From NCBI GenBank assembly GCA_050951725.1, contig JBMNJO010000001.1, positions 682,001-746,000 on the forward strand: 64,000 bases of DNA. The letters are read 5' to 3'. Of the stretch, positions 36,146 through 44,732 are shown piece after piece. Position numbers and translations under genes: made by a program. A model generated the notes under the pieces. It was not told the DNA's origin. It searched no databases and worked only from the letters and a program-made list of their open reading frames with translations. The stretch comes from DTU052 sp050951725 (GTDB taxonomy: Bacteria > Bacillota > Syntrophomonadia > Syntrophomonadales > DTU052). Position 1 is the first letter of the stretch. Each line of letters begins with the position of its first letter.

Positions 36146-36757
36146 ATGAGCATTACGACGGTTAGGAAGGTGGCGACCACCGAGAGACTGGTAGCTTTGA
36201 CATTTGATGATGGGCCACATCCGGTGTTTACTCCACGGGCTCTGGATATTATGGCCAGCTATGATTCCCGGGGAACCTGGTTTGTTTTGGGTTCCCTGGC
36301 GAAAAACCACCCCGATTTGATACCCCGAATCGCCTCCGAAGGTCACGAGGTAGGCGCCCACAGTTATGATCATGTAGACCTGACCAGGCTTAGCCGGAAC
36401 CAGGTATACAGCCAGCTGAGCCGCACCAAAGAACTGATAGTGAACCAGGCTGGCATGTTCTGGCCTTATTTCCGGCCCACCTTTATGGCCTACAATGATA
36501 TGGTACTCTCAGTAGCTGATATGCTCGGGTTCCTCTACAATGTGTTATGGTCAGTCGATCCCCGAGATTACAATTCCTCCGCCAATCAGATCATAAGCCG
36601 GGTCCTCTCGGCGGTAACACCGGGATCTATTGTCATTCTGCACGAGGTTACCAGTTCGACTACCACTGCCCTGCCCACTATTCTGCGTGGTTTGAAGGAA
36701 ATGGGGTATTCAGTCGTTACCATATCCGAGCTATTGAAAGCTGTGCCTGTCGAATAG
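36146..36757 (+). CDS. Polysaccharide deacetylase (NodB domain)
   Basis: 203 residues, essentially only the NodB domain. Metal/catalytic motifs TFDDGPHPVFTPRAL (Asp pair), HSYDHVDLTRLS (His pair), RPTFMAYND and VILHEVTSS. Removes N- or O-acetyl groups from a glycan. No signal peptide is seen from the ATG with TGGAGG, unlike most secreted spore or wall deacetylases, so location is unclear. Confidence 0.9.
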   Translation: MSITTVRKVATTERLVALTFDDGPHPVFTPRALDIMASYDSRGTWFVLGSLAKNHPDLIPRIASEGHEVGAHSYDHVDLTRLSRNQVYSQLSRTKELIVNQAGMFWPYFRPTFMAYNDMVLSVADMLGFLYNVLWSVDPRDYNSSANQIISRVLSAVTPGSIVILHEVTSSTTTALPTILRGLKEMGYSVVTISELLKAVPVE

Positions 36758-36863
36758 GCATTTTTCACAGGCTCTTGATTGTCTGGGCCCGCAGTGCTAA
36801 TTTAATGTAACAGGGCTGGAAAACGCCGCTCAAGACAGATAATAAAGCAAGGAGTTATGACAG

Positions 36864-38075
36864 ATGAAATATATAGTCGTTCTCGCAGATGGCATGACGG
36901 ACTATAAAATCGGTGAATTGGGGAACCTTACTCCCCTGCAGTATGCAAAAACCCCCAATATGGATTTCCTGGCCAGAAGAGCCGAGATCGGCATGGCAAG
37001 GACAGTACCGGAAGGATTCCCCCCCGGGAGTGATGTGGCTAACCTGTCGGTTATGGGCTACGATCCGGCCCTCTATTATACGGGTCGATCCCCATTCGAG
37101 GCACTGAGCATGGGAATCGACCTGGCCCCGGATGATGTGGCGTTCCGCTGCAACCTGGTAACCTTGTCTGCTGACCCTGTATTCACTGATAAGTCAATGG
37201 TGGACTACAGCTCGGATGAGATTCCGACAGCAGAATCATCGGTATTGATGAAGGCCATTGCCGAGAAGTTTAACCGCGAAGATATGAAGTTCTACGCGGG
37301 GATCAGCTACCGGCACCTGGCGGTATGGCATGGCGGTCCGCAAACGACAGATTTAACCCCTCCGCACGATATACACGGACTGGTAATAAGAGACCATCTT
37401 CCCAAGGGGGATGGAGCCGCATTTTTGGCCGGATTGATGGAGGCCAGCGGGCAGTTGCTGGCTGATCACGAGGTGAACCAGGACCGGGTAAAACGGGGGC
37501 TCAAGCCCGCTACCCACCTCTGGTTCTGGGGTCAGGGGGTAAAGCCCACCCTGCCCTTGTTCTCTGATAAGTACGGTCTTAAAGGATCGGTTATATCGGC
37601 GGTTGATCTCACCAAGGGATTGGGGATTTGTGCCGGACTGAGGGTCGTCAACGTTCCCGGAGCCACCGGCAATATAACCACCAACTTCCGGGGCAAGGCC
37701 CTGGCAGCCCTGGAGGAACTAATAAACGGTCAGGATTTTGTGTACATCCATATCGAAGCTCCTGATGAGGCTGGTCACCGGGGTGAACTGCAAACCAAGG
37801 TCAAGGCCATTGAAGAGATCGATGAAAAGGTGTTAGGTGAGCTGATCGGAGGGCTTGAGGGCCAGGGCGATTACCGGATCTTACTCATGCCCGACCATCC
37901 CACCCCGCTGAGCAAACGCACGCATACAGCGGAAGAGGTGCCCTATCTCATCTATGATAAGAACCGTCACCTGGCAGGACCTGCAGTCTATAATGAAGAA
38001 ACAGCCTGGTCAAGCGGGAACCGTTTCCCGCGGGGCCACCTCTTGATGGATTACTTTCTTAAAAACGAACTCTAA
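36864..38075 (+). CDS. apgM: 2,3-bisphosphoglycerate-independent phosphoglycerate mutase, archaeal type
   Basis: 403 residues, alkaline-phosphatase superfamily. VVLADGMTDYKIGELGN, FPPGSDVANLSVMGYDP (phospho-serine region), HIEAPDEAGHRGE, MPDHPTP. Interconverts 3- and 2-phosphoglycerate, though some relatives act as phosphonopyruvate decarboxylase-like or ThrH-like enzymes. AAGGAG before the ATG. Confidence 0.92.
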   Translation: MKYIVVLADGMTDYKIGELGNLTPLQYAKTPNMDFLARRAEIGMARTVPEGFPPGSDVANLSVMGYDPALYYTGRSPFEALSMGIDLAPDDVAFRCNLVTLSADPVFTDKSMVDYSSDEIPTAESSVLMKAIAEKFNREDMKFYAGISYRHLAVWHGGPQTTDLTPPHDIHGLVIRDHLPKGDGAAFLAGLMEASGQLLADHEVNQDRVKRGLKPATHLWFWGQGVKPTLPLFSDKYGLKGSVISAVDLTKGLGICAGLRVVNVPGATGNITTNFRGKALAALEELINGQDFVYIHIEAPDEAGHRGELQTKVKAIEEIDEKVLGELIGGLEGQGDYRILLMPDHPTPLSKRTHTAEEVPYLIYDKNRHLAGPAVYNEETAWSSGNRFPRGHLLMDYFLKNEL

Positions 38076-38087
38076 AATTGTACAGTA

Positions 38088-38123
38088 ATACGGAAAGCAG
38101 GGGACACTCCCCTGCTTCCGTAT
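38088..38123. terminator. Hairpin between convergent apgM and nitroreductase genes
   Basis: 16-bp stem (one bulged A) ATACGGAAAGCAGGGGA / TCCCCTGCTTCCGTAT with a very short loop. Sits in the 53-bp gap of convergent genes, fit to end both transcripts, though T-runs are weak. Confidence 0.7.
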
Positions 38124-38128
38124 AATCC

Positions 38129-38653
38129 CTACCACTTATCCCAGTGCATAATGTCCTTTAATTCACGTTTGGGAGGATCCCAGGGCTCACCTTCAGCAAG
38201 CTTGCCTACGGGCATCAAAGAGACGACTCTTATGTTATCGGGTATTCCCAGAACTTTGCGTACTCTTTTCTCCGAGAATCCCCCTACCCAGCACCCTCCA
38301 TACCCCAGGGCATGAGCCGCCAGCAGCATATTTTGGGTAGCAATGGCACAGTCCAGCAAACAGAAGTATGTCATACCCCGCTCGCCATAGTATTCGGACC
38401 GTTTTGGATCTGCACATACCACTATGACCACCGGCGGGGTTGCCAGTAACTCCTGGCGGTCATAGCTGGCCTCCCGTAAGGCAGCTATAGTCTCCTTGTC
38501 TCGTGCAACTATGAACTCCCAGGGTTGAAAATTCCCGGCGGTTGGAGCCAGCCTGCCCGCATTCATAATCTCCAGAAGATCATGCTCCGGGATCATATCT
38601 GGCCGGTATCTCCTAACACTTCTCCTGGTTTTAATAGCTTCCAGGCAATCCAT
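38129..38653 (-). CDS. Nitroreductase-family FMN oxidoreductase
   Basis: 174 residues. MDCLEAIKTRRSVRRYRPD with the FMN-binding Arg/Ser, GRLAPTAGNFQPWEFIV, AIATQNMLLAAHALGYGGCWVGGF, VVSLMPVGKLAE. A small flavoprotein reductase or dehydrogenase; substrate unknown. ATG with GGAGG. Confidence 0.9.
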   Translation of the reverse strand: MDCLEAIKTRRSVRRYRPDMIPEHDLLEIMNAGRLAPTAGNFQPWEFIVARDKETIAALREASYDRQELLATPPVVIVVCADPKRSEYYGERGMTYFCLLDCAIATQNMLLAAHALGYGGCWVGGFSEKRVRKVLGIPDNIRVVSLMPVGKLAEGEPWDPPKRELKDIMHWDKW

Positions 38654-38802
38654 TAATTAACCCTCCATTCGGTTTTTTCCTTGTATCATTATCCACTTTA
38701 TCTAAAATCCCCTACTCCATGCAAGCGAATACAACCGGCATGCTGTCCGGGAACTGCCTTAACCGTTCTGATCCCCGCAGTCATTGATGACCGTTTGGAT
38801 AA

Positions 38803-39054
38803 TCAGGAGAGAGCATCAGAGTTTACGTAGTCCATGACATAACGGGCACAAGTCTTGCCTAGATAGGCTTCCTGCCCGTTATTATAAGATAATTTCATCA
38901 TCGTCCTTCCTTCCCGGCTGCACACACCACACTTGGTACTCTCCTTCAGCCGTACGGCGTACCGGGCCATCTGTGCGTTCCCCCCTCTTATTTCGTCACC
39001 CATGCGATGAATGATTTCGTTTCTCTTGGGAGATATCTTCTTCTTTGGCTTCAA
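38803..39054 (-). CDS. Small Cys-containing hypothetical protein
   Basis: 83 residues from TTG 39054, chosen for AAGGAGG 8 nt upstream; the frame upstream is open but has no such site. Basic N-terminus (KPKKKISPKR) and a CGVCSREG...GKTCARYV pattern that could bind Zn or another metal. Not recognised. Confidence 0.55.
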   Translation of the reverse strand: MKPKKKISPKRNEIIHRMGDEIRGGNAQMARYAVRLKESTKCGVCSREGRTMMKLSYNNGQEAYLGKTCARYVMDYVNSDALS

Positions 39055-39252
39055 CGATCCTTCCTCCTTAGGGTTTTGAGATAGTATTTGAAAAAATGGT
39101 CCCCGGCATTCCGCGGGCGGTCGATCCCGCAGATAATCGCTGTACTCCACGCTGACGAGGACCTTTCTGCAGAAATCAACCTCATTAATCCAAAACATTC
39201 GCCCAGCAGGTGGTTGAAAGGCAGAACCCAGCATGTTATAATAATCATCGTT

Positions 39253-39330
39253 CGGGGCGTAGCTCAGCTTGGATAGAGCGCTTGCTTGGGGTGCAAGAGG
39301 CCGCTAGTTCAAATCTAGTCGCTCCGACCA
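39253..39330 (+). tRNA. tRNA-Pro (anticodon GGG)
   Basis: Cloverleaf folds fully: acceptor CGGGGCG / CGCTCCG (one G-U), D stem GCTC/GAGC, anticodon stem CTTGC/GCAAG with loop TTGGGGT, T arm GCTAG-TTCAAAT-CTAGT, discriminator A and encoded CCA. 78 nt with CCA. Loop positions 3-5 give anticodon GGG, reading CCC (and CCU). Confidence 0.96.
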
Positions 39331-39343
39331 TATGAAAATACTG

Positions 39344-39374
39344 AAGGATTCTTGGTTTCAAGAATCCTTTTTTT
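39344..39374 (+). terminator. Terminator after tRNA-Pro
   Basis: 11-bp perfect stem AAGGATTCTTG / CAAGAATCCTT, 4-nt loop, followed by T's. Thirteen nt after the tRNA. Confidence 0.95.
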
Positions 39375-39473
39375 GTGCCTCGGGTGCACCATTCTCCTTC
39401 TCTCCGTTTCCTGTCACCGCAATCGCCATCATGGAATATTATGGTACATCTTGCGGGAACGGAGGTGTTTAGG

Positions 39474-39785
39474 ATGAGTATGGATGTCAGGCATGTCCAT
39501 GAATTCCTGGGCAGTACTGAGATCGCCGATGGTCACAACCACCGGTTTGCAGGTGTTTCTGGCCCAGCAATTCTGCGTAACGGTTCTCATGTCCACCGAA
39601 TTGCTGTCAGAACCGACTTCTATGAGGATCACGTTCACCGTCTAAACCGTTTGACCGGCAGGGATATTAATGTTGGTGGCGGAAGACACATTCATTTCGT
39701 TGGCAATGGACTTGTAACCCTGGCAGATGGTCACCGGCACCCGTATCGAGTTGCTACCCTGATTGACGATCCCATCGGCGACTAG
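39474..39785 (+). CDS. YmaF-like histidine-rich protein
   Basis: 103 residues from ATG 39474 (GGAGG 8 nt upstream; the open frame back to 39375 lacks a site). A repeated element of about 15-20 residues carries paired histidines: RHVHEF, DGHNHRFAG, GSHVHRI, DHVHRL, GRHIHFVG, DGHRHPYRV. This is the pattern of the YmaF family. The regular His pairs would suit metal binding or a beta-solenoid, but function is unknown. Confidence 0.78.
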   Translation: MSMDVRHVHEFLGSTEIADGHNHRFAGVSGPAILRNGSHVHRIAVRTDFYEDHVHRLNRLTGRDINVGGGRHIHFVGNGLVTLADGHRHPYRVATLIDDPIGD

Positions 39786-39788
39786 CAT

Positions 39789-39812
39789 TAACCCGGCCTT
39801 AAGGCCGGGTTA
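39789..39812. terminator. Bidirectional hairpin after the YmaF-like gene
   Basis: Perfect 24-bp palindrome TAACCCGGCCTT / AAGGCCGGGTTA between convergent genes, followed by TTCTAT. Confidence 0.75.
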
Positions 39813-39842
39813 TTCTATGTAATCGGCGATTTCGTATACAGT

Positions 39843-40286
39843 TCACGCGTCATGGTTATTTCCGGTCCTGTAAAAAATTTTCCCCTGCTTTCGCTTTCTT
39901 CCGGATTTCTTCTTTCGCCAGGGCTGCTGATCTTCGGAAAGTCTGGTCGCCGGATCTGGTGTACGGTTCCAGAGATAGACCCAGGCTTCGACCACCGGGC
40001 CATTTTTCACCTTCACTATGGTTTTTTCCCGGATATACAGGTCACCCTCACCCTCCAGTCGGTCCATTTTCCGCAACACCTTTGGACCAACCCTAAACAC
40101 TTCGCCTACGGTGACTGCACCTCGCTCGCGAATCACCCCCGGGTAGCCGGGTGCAACTGCATACAGGGCCAGCCCTTCAGCCATCCCTTCACCAACGAAC
40201 CGGACATCGGGATTATCTTTTAGCAGCCACCGGTAGTTCCCCTGGCCGCGCATCAAGGTACCATAAACAAATACATTTTCATTCAT
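39843..40286 (-). CDS. Gamma-glutamylcyclotransferase-like protein (AIG2/YtfP type)
   Basis: 147 residues. N-terminal VYGTLMRGQGNYRWL is the substrate-loop signature; GYPGVIRERGAVTVGEVF and LDRLEGEG-like MDRLEGEGDLYIREK carry the catalytic acid. A 30-residue basic tail after the domain (RKKKSGRKRKQGK) is unusual for the family. Likely acts on gamma-glutamyl-amine type bonds; substrate not known. Confidence 0.82.
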   Translation of the reverse strand: MNENVFVYGTLMRGQGNYRWLLKDNPDVRFVGEGMAEGLALYAVAPGYPGVIRERGAVTVGEVFRVGPKVLRKMDRLEGEGDLYIREKTIVKVKNGPVVEAWVYLWNRTPDPATRLSEDQQPWRKKKSGRKRKQGKIFYRTGNNHDA

Positions 40287-40866
40287 GTTAACGTTCCTGG
40301 TAATTCATCCTTTACATTACTATATATAATAGCCGGTGACCCCGGTTCCTGGATATAAACGAATTCTCGGCTTGGTTTTATGATCCTCAAACCCGGCCCA
40401 TCGCAGCTCAAGCATAACAACCGCACCCAGTAGATAACCATTCTTTTTCTTGAGAGGTATGACTGACCAGGAAGATAAGCGTGTCACCGGTAACTGACTC
40501 TGGTTTTTATAAGACAGTTCTTCCCCCCCCAGTTTTGGAATAAGTATCATAATGGAGCAATTTCATACTTAAATTGTGTTAATATTAAAACATAATTGAT
40601 GATTCAATTTATTTATTTCTGTCTCAGACCGCGGGGCATTCCATAGTATAGGGGCTTTGGCTGGCCGCAGCCTGATAATTGCATTTCCCAGATTGAACAG
40701 AGACTTGTACAGCGATCCCCAAAAGGTACAAGGAGGTGAATACGGCTTTCGCGTCATTTTTGTCTAACCCATTGGTACATGCATTTTCCAGTGAAAAACT
40801 TATGGTGCTTTCATGTTTAAGGGAACAGAAGGTCAAAAATGTATTGGAAAAAGGGGAGGTATTATA
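40287..40866. other. 580-bp region with one doubtful ORF
   Basis: No well-supported gene. On the minus strand 40320-40550 an open frame of 76 codons contains YLLGAVVMLELRWAGFEDH; its ATG has no ribosome site, although an internal CTG at about 40514 follows a G-run. The plus-strand promoter of the acyl-CoA synthetase gene should lie in the AT-rich part near 40560-40620 but is not distinct. Confidence 0.3.
40320..40550 (-). CDS. Doubtful hypothetical ORF
   Basis: 76 codons, ending GTGVTGYYI. Amino-acid composition looks protein-like in its C-terminal half but start signals are poor and I do not recognise it. May be a remnant or spurious. Confidence 0.22.
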   Translation of the reverse strand: MILIPKLGGEELSYKNQSQLPVTRLSSWSVIPLKKKNGYLLGAVVMLELRWAGFEDHKTKPRIRLYPGTGVTGYYI

Positions 40867-42516
40867 ATGAGCAGCGAACGGCAAGTAATTAAGGTCAATC
40901 GTGGGAACCGGCTGGAGGGAGCCCTGCCCAGGTTCTCGGACTACCTGAAAAAGTGGGCAGAAAAGCTACCGGAACATCCGGCCTTTATTTATCATGATGT
41001 ACCCATCAGCTATCAGCAGCTTAACAAGAACGTGGAGCAGGTAGCGAAGTATATGCTGAAGATGGGAGTTAAAAAAGGCGACCGGCTGGGTTATGTGATG
41101 AATGGAAGACCGGAGTTCTTTACCTTTTACCTGGCTGCTTCAATGGTGGGAGCCGTTATTGTTGGCATGAATACCCGGTACACATCGCACGAAATGGCGT
41201 ACATCTTGAGCAACTGTGAAGCGAGTCATGTTCTGTGCCTCTATGGCCTCTTGGATGTGCCATCATATCAGGAGCGGCTCGCAGAGGCCCTGAAGGAATG
41301 TCCGTCAGTTGAACAGGTCTGGGTGGTAGGCGGACCGGCCAAACTGCCTAACGCTGTAACCTGGTGGGAAATCATGCAGGGGGACTACTCCGAGTTCGAC
41401 CAGGCCTTAAGAGAGCGGGAAGCAGAGGTTACTACCGATGATCCACTAATAATTGTATATACTTCGGGTTCCACCGGACAGCCAAAGGGCGCGGTATTAA
41501 CGCACCGGAATGTTATCAGTATGGCCCTGGTACAGATCAGCGAGTTCTTCGCTCAGGACGGTGGTATGAAGCCCAGTGACATGATTATATGCGCAGCACC
41601 GGTTAACCATGTCAGCGGTGCCACCGAATGGGGTTTAGCACCTCTGATAGCCGGTTGCACACAGATATTGATGGACTATTTTGACCCCGACCTGGCTCTC
41701 AGGATTGGCAAGCAATACAAGGTGCCGCTCATGGCAGGAGTTCCGGCCATGTATGCTATGATGTTCAATTCACCCGAGTGGGATCTTGAAGACGCCCGTA
41801 CACGTACCCGTTGGGCACACATCGGAGGTTCCATGGCCCCGCGCGAGATCCTGGCCAAGATGCTGGAAGTAACTCCTTATAGCAGCAATCCCATGGGCAT
41901 GACAGAGACTGCCGGGTTCATGACCTGGACGGACATTCCCGGCGACTTGGACAACCTACACCAGACCTGCGGTAAGATTGCACCTGAAATGGAGATGTGC
42001 GTGAAAGACAAGGACGGCAACGAAGTCCCGCGTGGAACTGTAGGCGAAGTTTGCTATCGTGGTCCCTTCGTCTTCAAGGAGTACTACAAGATGCCCGAAG
42101 CAACCGCTGCCGCCTTTGATAAGGACGGGTGGTTCTACTCCGGTGACATGGGCTTTATCGATGAAAACGATGACCTGCACCTGGTCGGCAGGGCCAAGGA
42201 AATGTACATCACCGGCGGTTTCAATGTATATCCAGCGGAGATCGAAGACCGGATCGGACAGTATCCCGGGGTTCTGTTCGCGGCTGTAGTTCCGATCCCC
42301 CACAAAGTAATGGGTGAAGTTGGGCGCGCGTATATCATGCCCAAACCGGGTGCTTCTCTGGATGGAGATGCCATTCAGGCATACCTTAAGGAGTATCTGG
42401 CTGATTACAAGATTCCACGGCAGTATGTAATCCGGCCTATGTTGCCGTTGACTGCGTTGGGCAAGATCGAGAAGAAAGTACTGCGGCAGGAAGTCGAGAA
42501 GGAATTCGCTGGATAG
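40867..42516 (+). CDS. Acyl-CoA synthetase (AMP-forming)
   Basis: 549 residues from ATG 40867 (GGGAGG upstream). ANL-family motifs in order: P-loop YTSGSTGQPKGAVLTHRN, VNHVSGATEWGLAPL, GMTETAGFMTW, GWFYSGDMGFIDENDDL, GRAKEMYITGGFNVYPAEIED, and the C-terminal lysine in LGKIEKKVLR. Activates a carboxylic acid to its CoA thioester via acyl-AMP; acid class cannot be read. Monocistronic, with its own terminator. Confidence 0.93.
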   Translation: MSSERQVIKVNRGNRLEGALPRFSDYLKKWAEKLPEHPAFIYHDVPISYQQLNKNVEQVAKYMLKMGVKKGDRLGYVMNGRPEFFTFYLAASMVGAVIVGMNTRYTSHEMAYILSNCEASHVLCLYGLLDVPSYQERLAEALKECPSVEQVWVVGGPAKLPNAVTWWEIMQGDYSEFDQALREREAEVTTDDPLIIVYTSGSTGQPKGAVLTHRNVISMALVQISEFFAQDGGMKPSDMIICAAPVNHVSGATEWGLAPLIAGCTQILMDYFDPDLALRIGKQYKVPLMAGVPAMYAMMFNSPEWDLEDARTRTRWAHIGGSMAPREILAKMLEVTPYSSNPMGMTETAGFMTWTDIPGDLDNLHQTCGKIAPEMEMCVKDKDGNEVPRGTVGEVCYRGPFVFKEYYKMPEATAAAFDKDGWFYSGDMGFIDENDDLHLVGRAKEMYITGGFNVYPAEIEDRIGQYPGVLFAAVVPIPHKVMGEVGRAYIMPKPGASLDGDAIQAYLKEYLADYKIPRQYVIRPMLPLTALGKIEKKVLRQEVEKEFAG

Positions 42517-42535
42517 AATTTCTTTAAAGCCAATA

Positions 42536-42566
42536 AACCGGGAGTCTAATGCGGACTCCCGGTTTT
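42536..42566 (+). terminator. Terminator after the acyl-CoA synthetase gene
   Basis: 11-bp stem AACCGGGAGTC / GACTCCCGGTT with 7-nt loop, then TTTTAT. Confidence 0.9.
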
Positions 42567-42602
42567 ATAATGATAACGCCCGGAAACAGCCCTTTCTGCA
42601 GA

Positions 42603-43169
42603 CTAAGAACGCTGCTTTTTTCTAGGTTTCTTATTAAGTTTCAACACAATACTTCTTTCCATTGCCATAGTCTGAAACAGGTTTACTGCAAGGGAAGCCT
42701 TTTCTGTTAGCGTCAGACTGTCTGATCCTGTTTCAGATGCAATTTGTTCCATTACCCACTTCACATCTGGCAGTTCTAAAAGATTAACAGCTATGCAGAA
42801 AAAACTCTTTCGCCGTCCATCGTTGTAGTTCTCCAATAAATATCTTAGTATTTCCATCTTTTCAGTCAGTTCAGATTGATAGGCATTTATCCCTATCCTC
42901 CTGGCTTTCTCAAAGTCCTTTAACTGATGGCGATGCGTTATAAAAGAGTCAAAAGCATCTATACCATCATATTTTTCACAAGGATACTCATCACACAGAT
43001 AGCAATATTCAATTCCGTCACGCTGTTGGCTGCACCTTATAATTGCACAGATTTGATTACCTGGTCCACCACCACAACCAGGGCAGTATTTGTCCAGGTG
43101 CATTGAACACAGCCCACAGTTTAGGCCGCAAAGCGAAAATAGAGGATATTCCCTTCTGTAATTCTTCAT
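42603..43169 (-). CDS. DUF3795 cysteine-rich protein
   Basis: 188 residues from ATG 43169 (GAGGAG 7 nt upstream). N-terminal cysteine-rich module CGLNCGLCSMHLDKYCPGCG, then CAIIRC and CYLCDEYPCEKYD, as in DUF3795 proteins; the rest is alpha-helical with a basic C-terminus (KLNKKPRKKQR). Probably metal-binding; function unknown. Confidence 0.8.
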   Translation of the reverse strand: MKNYRREYPLFSLCGLNCGLCSMHLDKYCPGCGGGPGNQICAIIRCSQQRDGIEYCYLCDEYPCEKYDGIDAFDSFITHRHQLKDFEKARRIGINAYQSELTEKMEILRYLLENYNDGRRKSFFCIAVNLLELPDVKWVMEQIASETGSDSLTLTEKASLAVNLFQTMAMERSIVLKLNKKPRKKQRS

Positions 43170-43307
43170 TATGTACTCCTCTTTGGAGTTTCTGTCCATC
43201 CGGGCTTTATTAGCATTACTGCGCTAATTCCATTGAAATATAGGCCGGCAAACCCAATAAATGTGTATAATGTGATTATGTGATTTACCGGAGGTGATCA
43301 GTTTTTC

Positions 43308-43514
43308 ATGAAAAAAGCCGCAAATCCAAAGAATAACATTAAAAGGTTTTTGTTTATCGCTTTGGGGGGTTTAGTGGGTGCCACGTTATATGGAATTGGG
43401 CAGTATTTAATAACCGGCCACACCGATATTGAACATTTGGCAACCTTTACTGTCACTTGGCTAATTGGAGGCTCAATCGGTTACTTAATCGCCCTTAAGA
43501 TGTTAGACCTTTAA
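43308..43514 (+). CDS. Small two-helix membrane protein
   Basis: 68 residues: basic N-terminus, helix FLFIALGGLVGATLYGIGQY, loop with TDIEHLAT, helix FTVTWLIGGSIGYLIALKML. GGAGGTGATC lies 12 nt before the ATG. Not recognised. Confidence 0.6.
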   Translation: MKKAANPKNNIKRFLFIALGGLVGATLYGIGQYLITGHTDIEHLATFTVTWLIGGSIGYLIALKMLDL

Positions 43515-43654
43515 CCTGTCTGCGAAGTTTCCTTGTATGTGCTATTACCCCGTTTTCTATCGGTCAGGCCTAAGTCAACTCATTTATCCCGGCATATTTT
43601 GAAGCAGACTGCAAAATTACCGTTGTGGGATACATCATTCATGACAGTCCGGTC

Positions 43655-43867
43655 TTACTTACTGGCGGAAGATAGAATAAGAAAAGCTAGTATTCCAATA
43701 ATTATAACTGTAGTAATAACCCTGGTAAGGAAGCTGCCTCTCGTTAACTCCCCTGGTTCACCTATGCTTGAACGGTTTAGTGAATCCGCAAAATTAGTCA
43801 TTGGACGTTTTTTATATTCTTCTATTCTGCGCTTATCTTGTTTTTGCTTTTCATTTCTTATGTCCAT
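43655..43867 (-). CDS. Small C-tail membrane protein, DUF6366-like
   Basis: 70 residues. Charged N-terminal half with RRIEEYKKRPMTNFADSLNR, a Gly-containing linker (SIGEPGELTRG), then a single C-terminal helix VITTVIIIGILAFLILS. The layout and the N-F-x-DSLNR pattern resemble DUF6366 small proteins of Bacilli. Function unknown. Confidence 0.5.
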   Translation of the reverse strand: MDIRNEKQKQDKRRIEEYKKRPMTNFADSLNRSSIGEPGELTRGSFLTRVITTVIIIGILAFLILSSASK

Positions 43868-43968
43868 ATATTCACCTATTCTCTTTTTGTACCTTTATTA
43901 CATTTTTCTGCTGCTACCTAGTATAGCGTAGTTGCGCAATTGCCGCATTCCAATAACAAACAGTGTAA

Positions 43969-44103
43969 CCCAAAATAAATCACTTTGCTGCCAGTCAGGG
44001 GAAAGACACATATTTCTATGGAGACGGGGTTCATCAGGGTCCTCAAGGTGCTGAATACTACGCTTCACTTATTAGCAATGCCGTAAAGGTCACGGATGGG
44101 TAA
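43969..44103 (+). pseudogene. Remnant of an SGNH hydrolase/O-acetyltransferase C-terminus
   Basis: A start-less open stretch of 44 codons bounded upstream by a stop reads HFAASQGKDTYFYGDGVHQG, then GAEYYASLISNAV and a stop. The D-x-x-H of the SGNH block V with following GAxxYAxLI is the typical end of OatA-like or other SGNH acyl hydrolases. No body of the gene is present in the 100 bp upstream, so this is a decayed fragment. Confidence 0.6.
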
Positions 44104-44122
44104 ACAAGGGGGCGCGCCGCAT

Positions 44123-44497
44123 TCAGACTTTTAATGGAGGAGACTGCAGGTTTAAAACGTTTTTCAAATATCCCAGTGTCTCGGGATCAATAGTGGACTC
44201 AATGAAGACAAATTGATTCAGCGCACCGACAGCGGTTACATGGTCTTCTCCTATCTGGGTGGTGTAGAGCGAAAAAAGGTAGTAGTTACGCTGACTGGTG
44301 GTCTCGCGGATCACACTGGGCGCGAAGGTTCTGATTCCCCAGTCTTTGAGTATCTCCTCGATGCTGTCCTGTTCATTCTGGGTAGCGTTGCTTAGCTGGC
44401 TGACTGCCCACTCCACATACTGTTCCTTGGTTGGGTTGGTCGAAACCATTACTGCGGCAATGAGAATAATCAATAATAAAGAAGCTATCTTGCCCAT
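44123..44497 (-). CDS. DUF4359-like exported protein
   Basis: 124 residues from ATG 44497 (GAGGTG upstream). Signal/anchor helix IASLLLIILIAAVMV, then NPTKEQYVEWAVSQL and a C-terminal domain with YYLFSLYTTQIG. The NPxKEdYVxWA start after a hydrophobic segment is the DUF4359 pattern. Extracytoplasmic, role unknown. Confidence 0.65.
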   Translation of the reverse strand: MGKIASLLLIILIAAVMVSTNPTKEQYVEWAVSQLSNATQNEQDSIEEILKDWGIRTFAPSVIRETTSQRNYYLFSLYTTQIGEDHVTAVGALNQFVFIESTIDPETLGYLKNVLNLQSPPLKV

Positions 44498-44596
44498 GCT
44501 GATCACCTCAGTTTCTAATTGTGACCACTTTAACCGGCAATCATACTCACCTCACGGCCAATTTCCGTCCGTTCCCGATCCGAAGAAACAAAGAGA

Positions 44597-44627
44597 ATCC
44601 CGCACCACTCATTTGGCGATGCGGGAT
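44597..44627 (-). terminator. Terminator after the HpaB-family genes
   Basis: ATCCCGCA / TGCGGGAT stem with 15-nt loop, followed on the minus strand by TTCTCTTTGTTTCTTC. Confidence 0.65.
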
Positions 44628-44662
44628 ATTTATAGGGGATGTTAAACATTTATTGCATCATG

Positions 44663-44723
44663 TGCATCATGGGGACAGTCCCCGTGATGCATTTTGCATC
44701 GTGGGGACTGTCCCCATGATGCA
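44663..44723. repeat. Palindromic repeat, two-unit composite
   Basis: Two 29-bp units (44663-44691 and 44695-44723) separated by TTT. Each has TGCATC(A/G) and TGATGCA arms around GGGGAC(A/T)GTCCCC. Unit 2 is nearly the reverse complement of unit 1, so the composite can fold as two hairpins or one long one. Ends 9 bp from an HpaB-family stop codon. Confidence 0.9.
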
Positions 44724-44732
44724 ATGATGTAT

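Noticed and set aside
39253..39330. tRNA-Pro as an attachment site for an integrated element spanning the 39-45 kb region
   Set aside because: No integrase, and I found no second copy of the tRNA 3' end in the window.
44663..44723. Start of a CRISPR array
   Set aside because: Only two units with a 3-nt gap and no spacers; the units are palindromic repeats found elsewhere singly.
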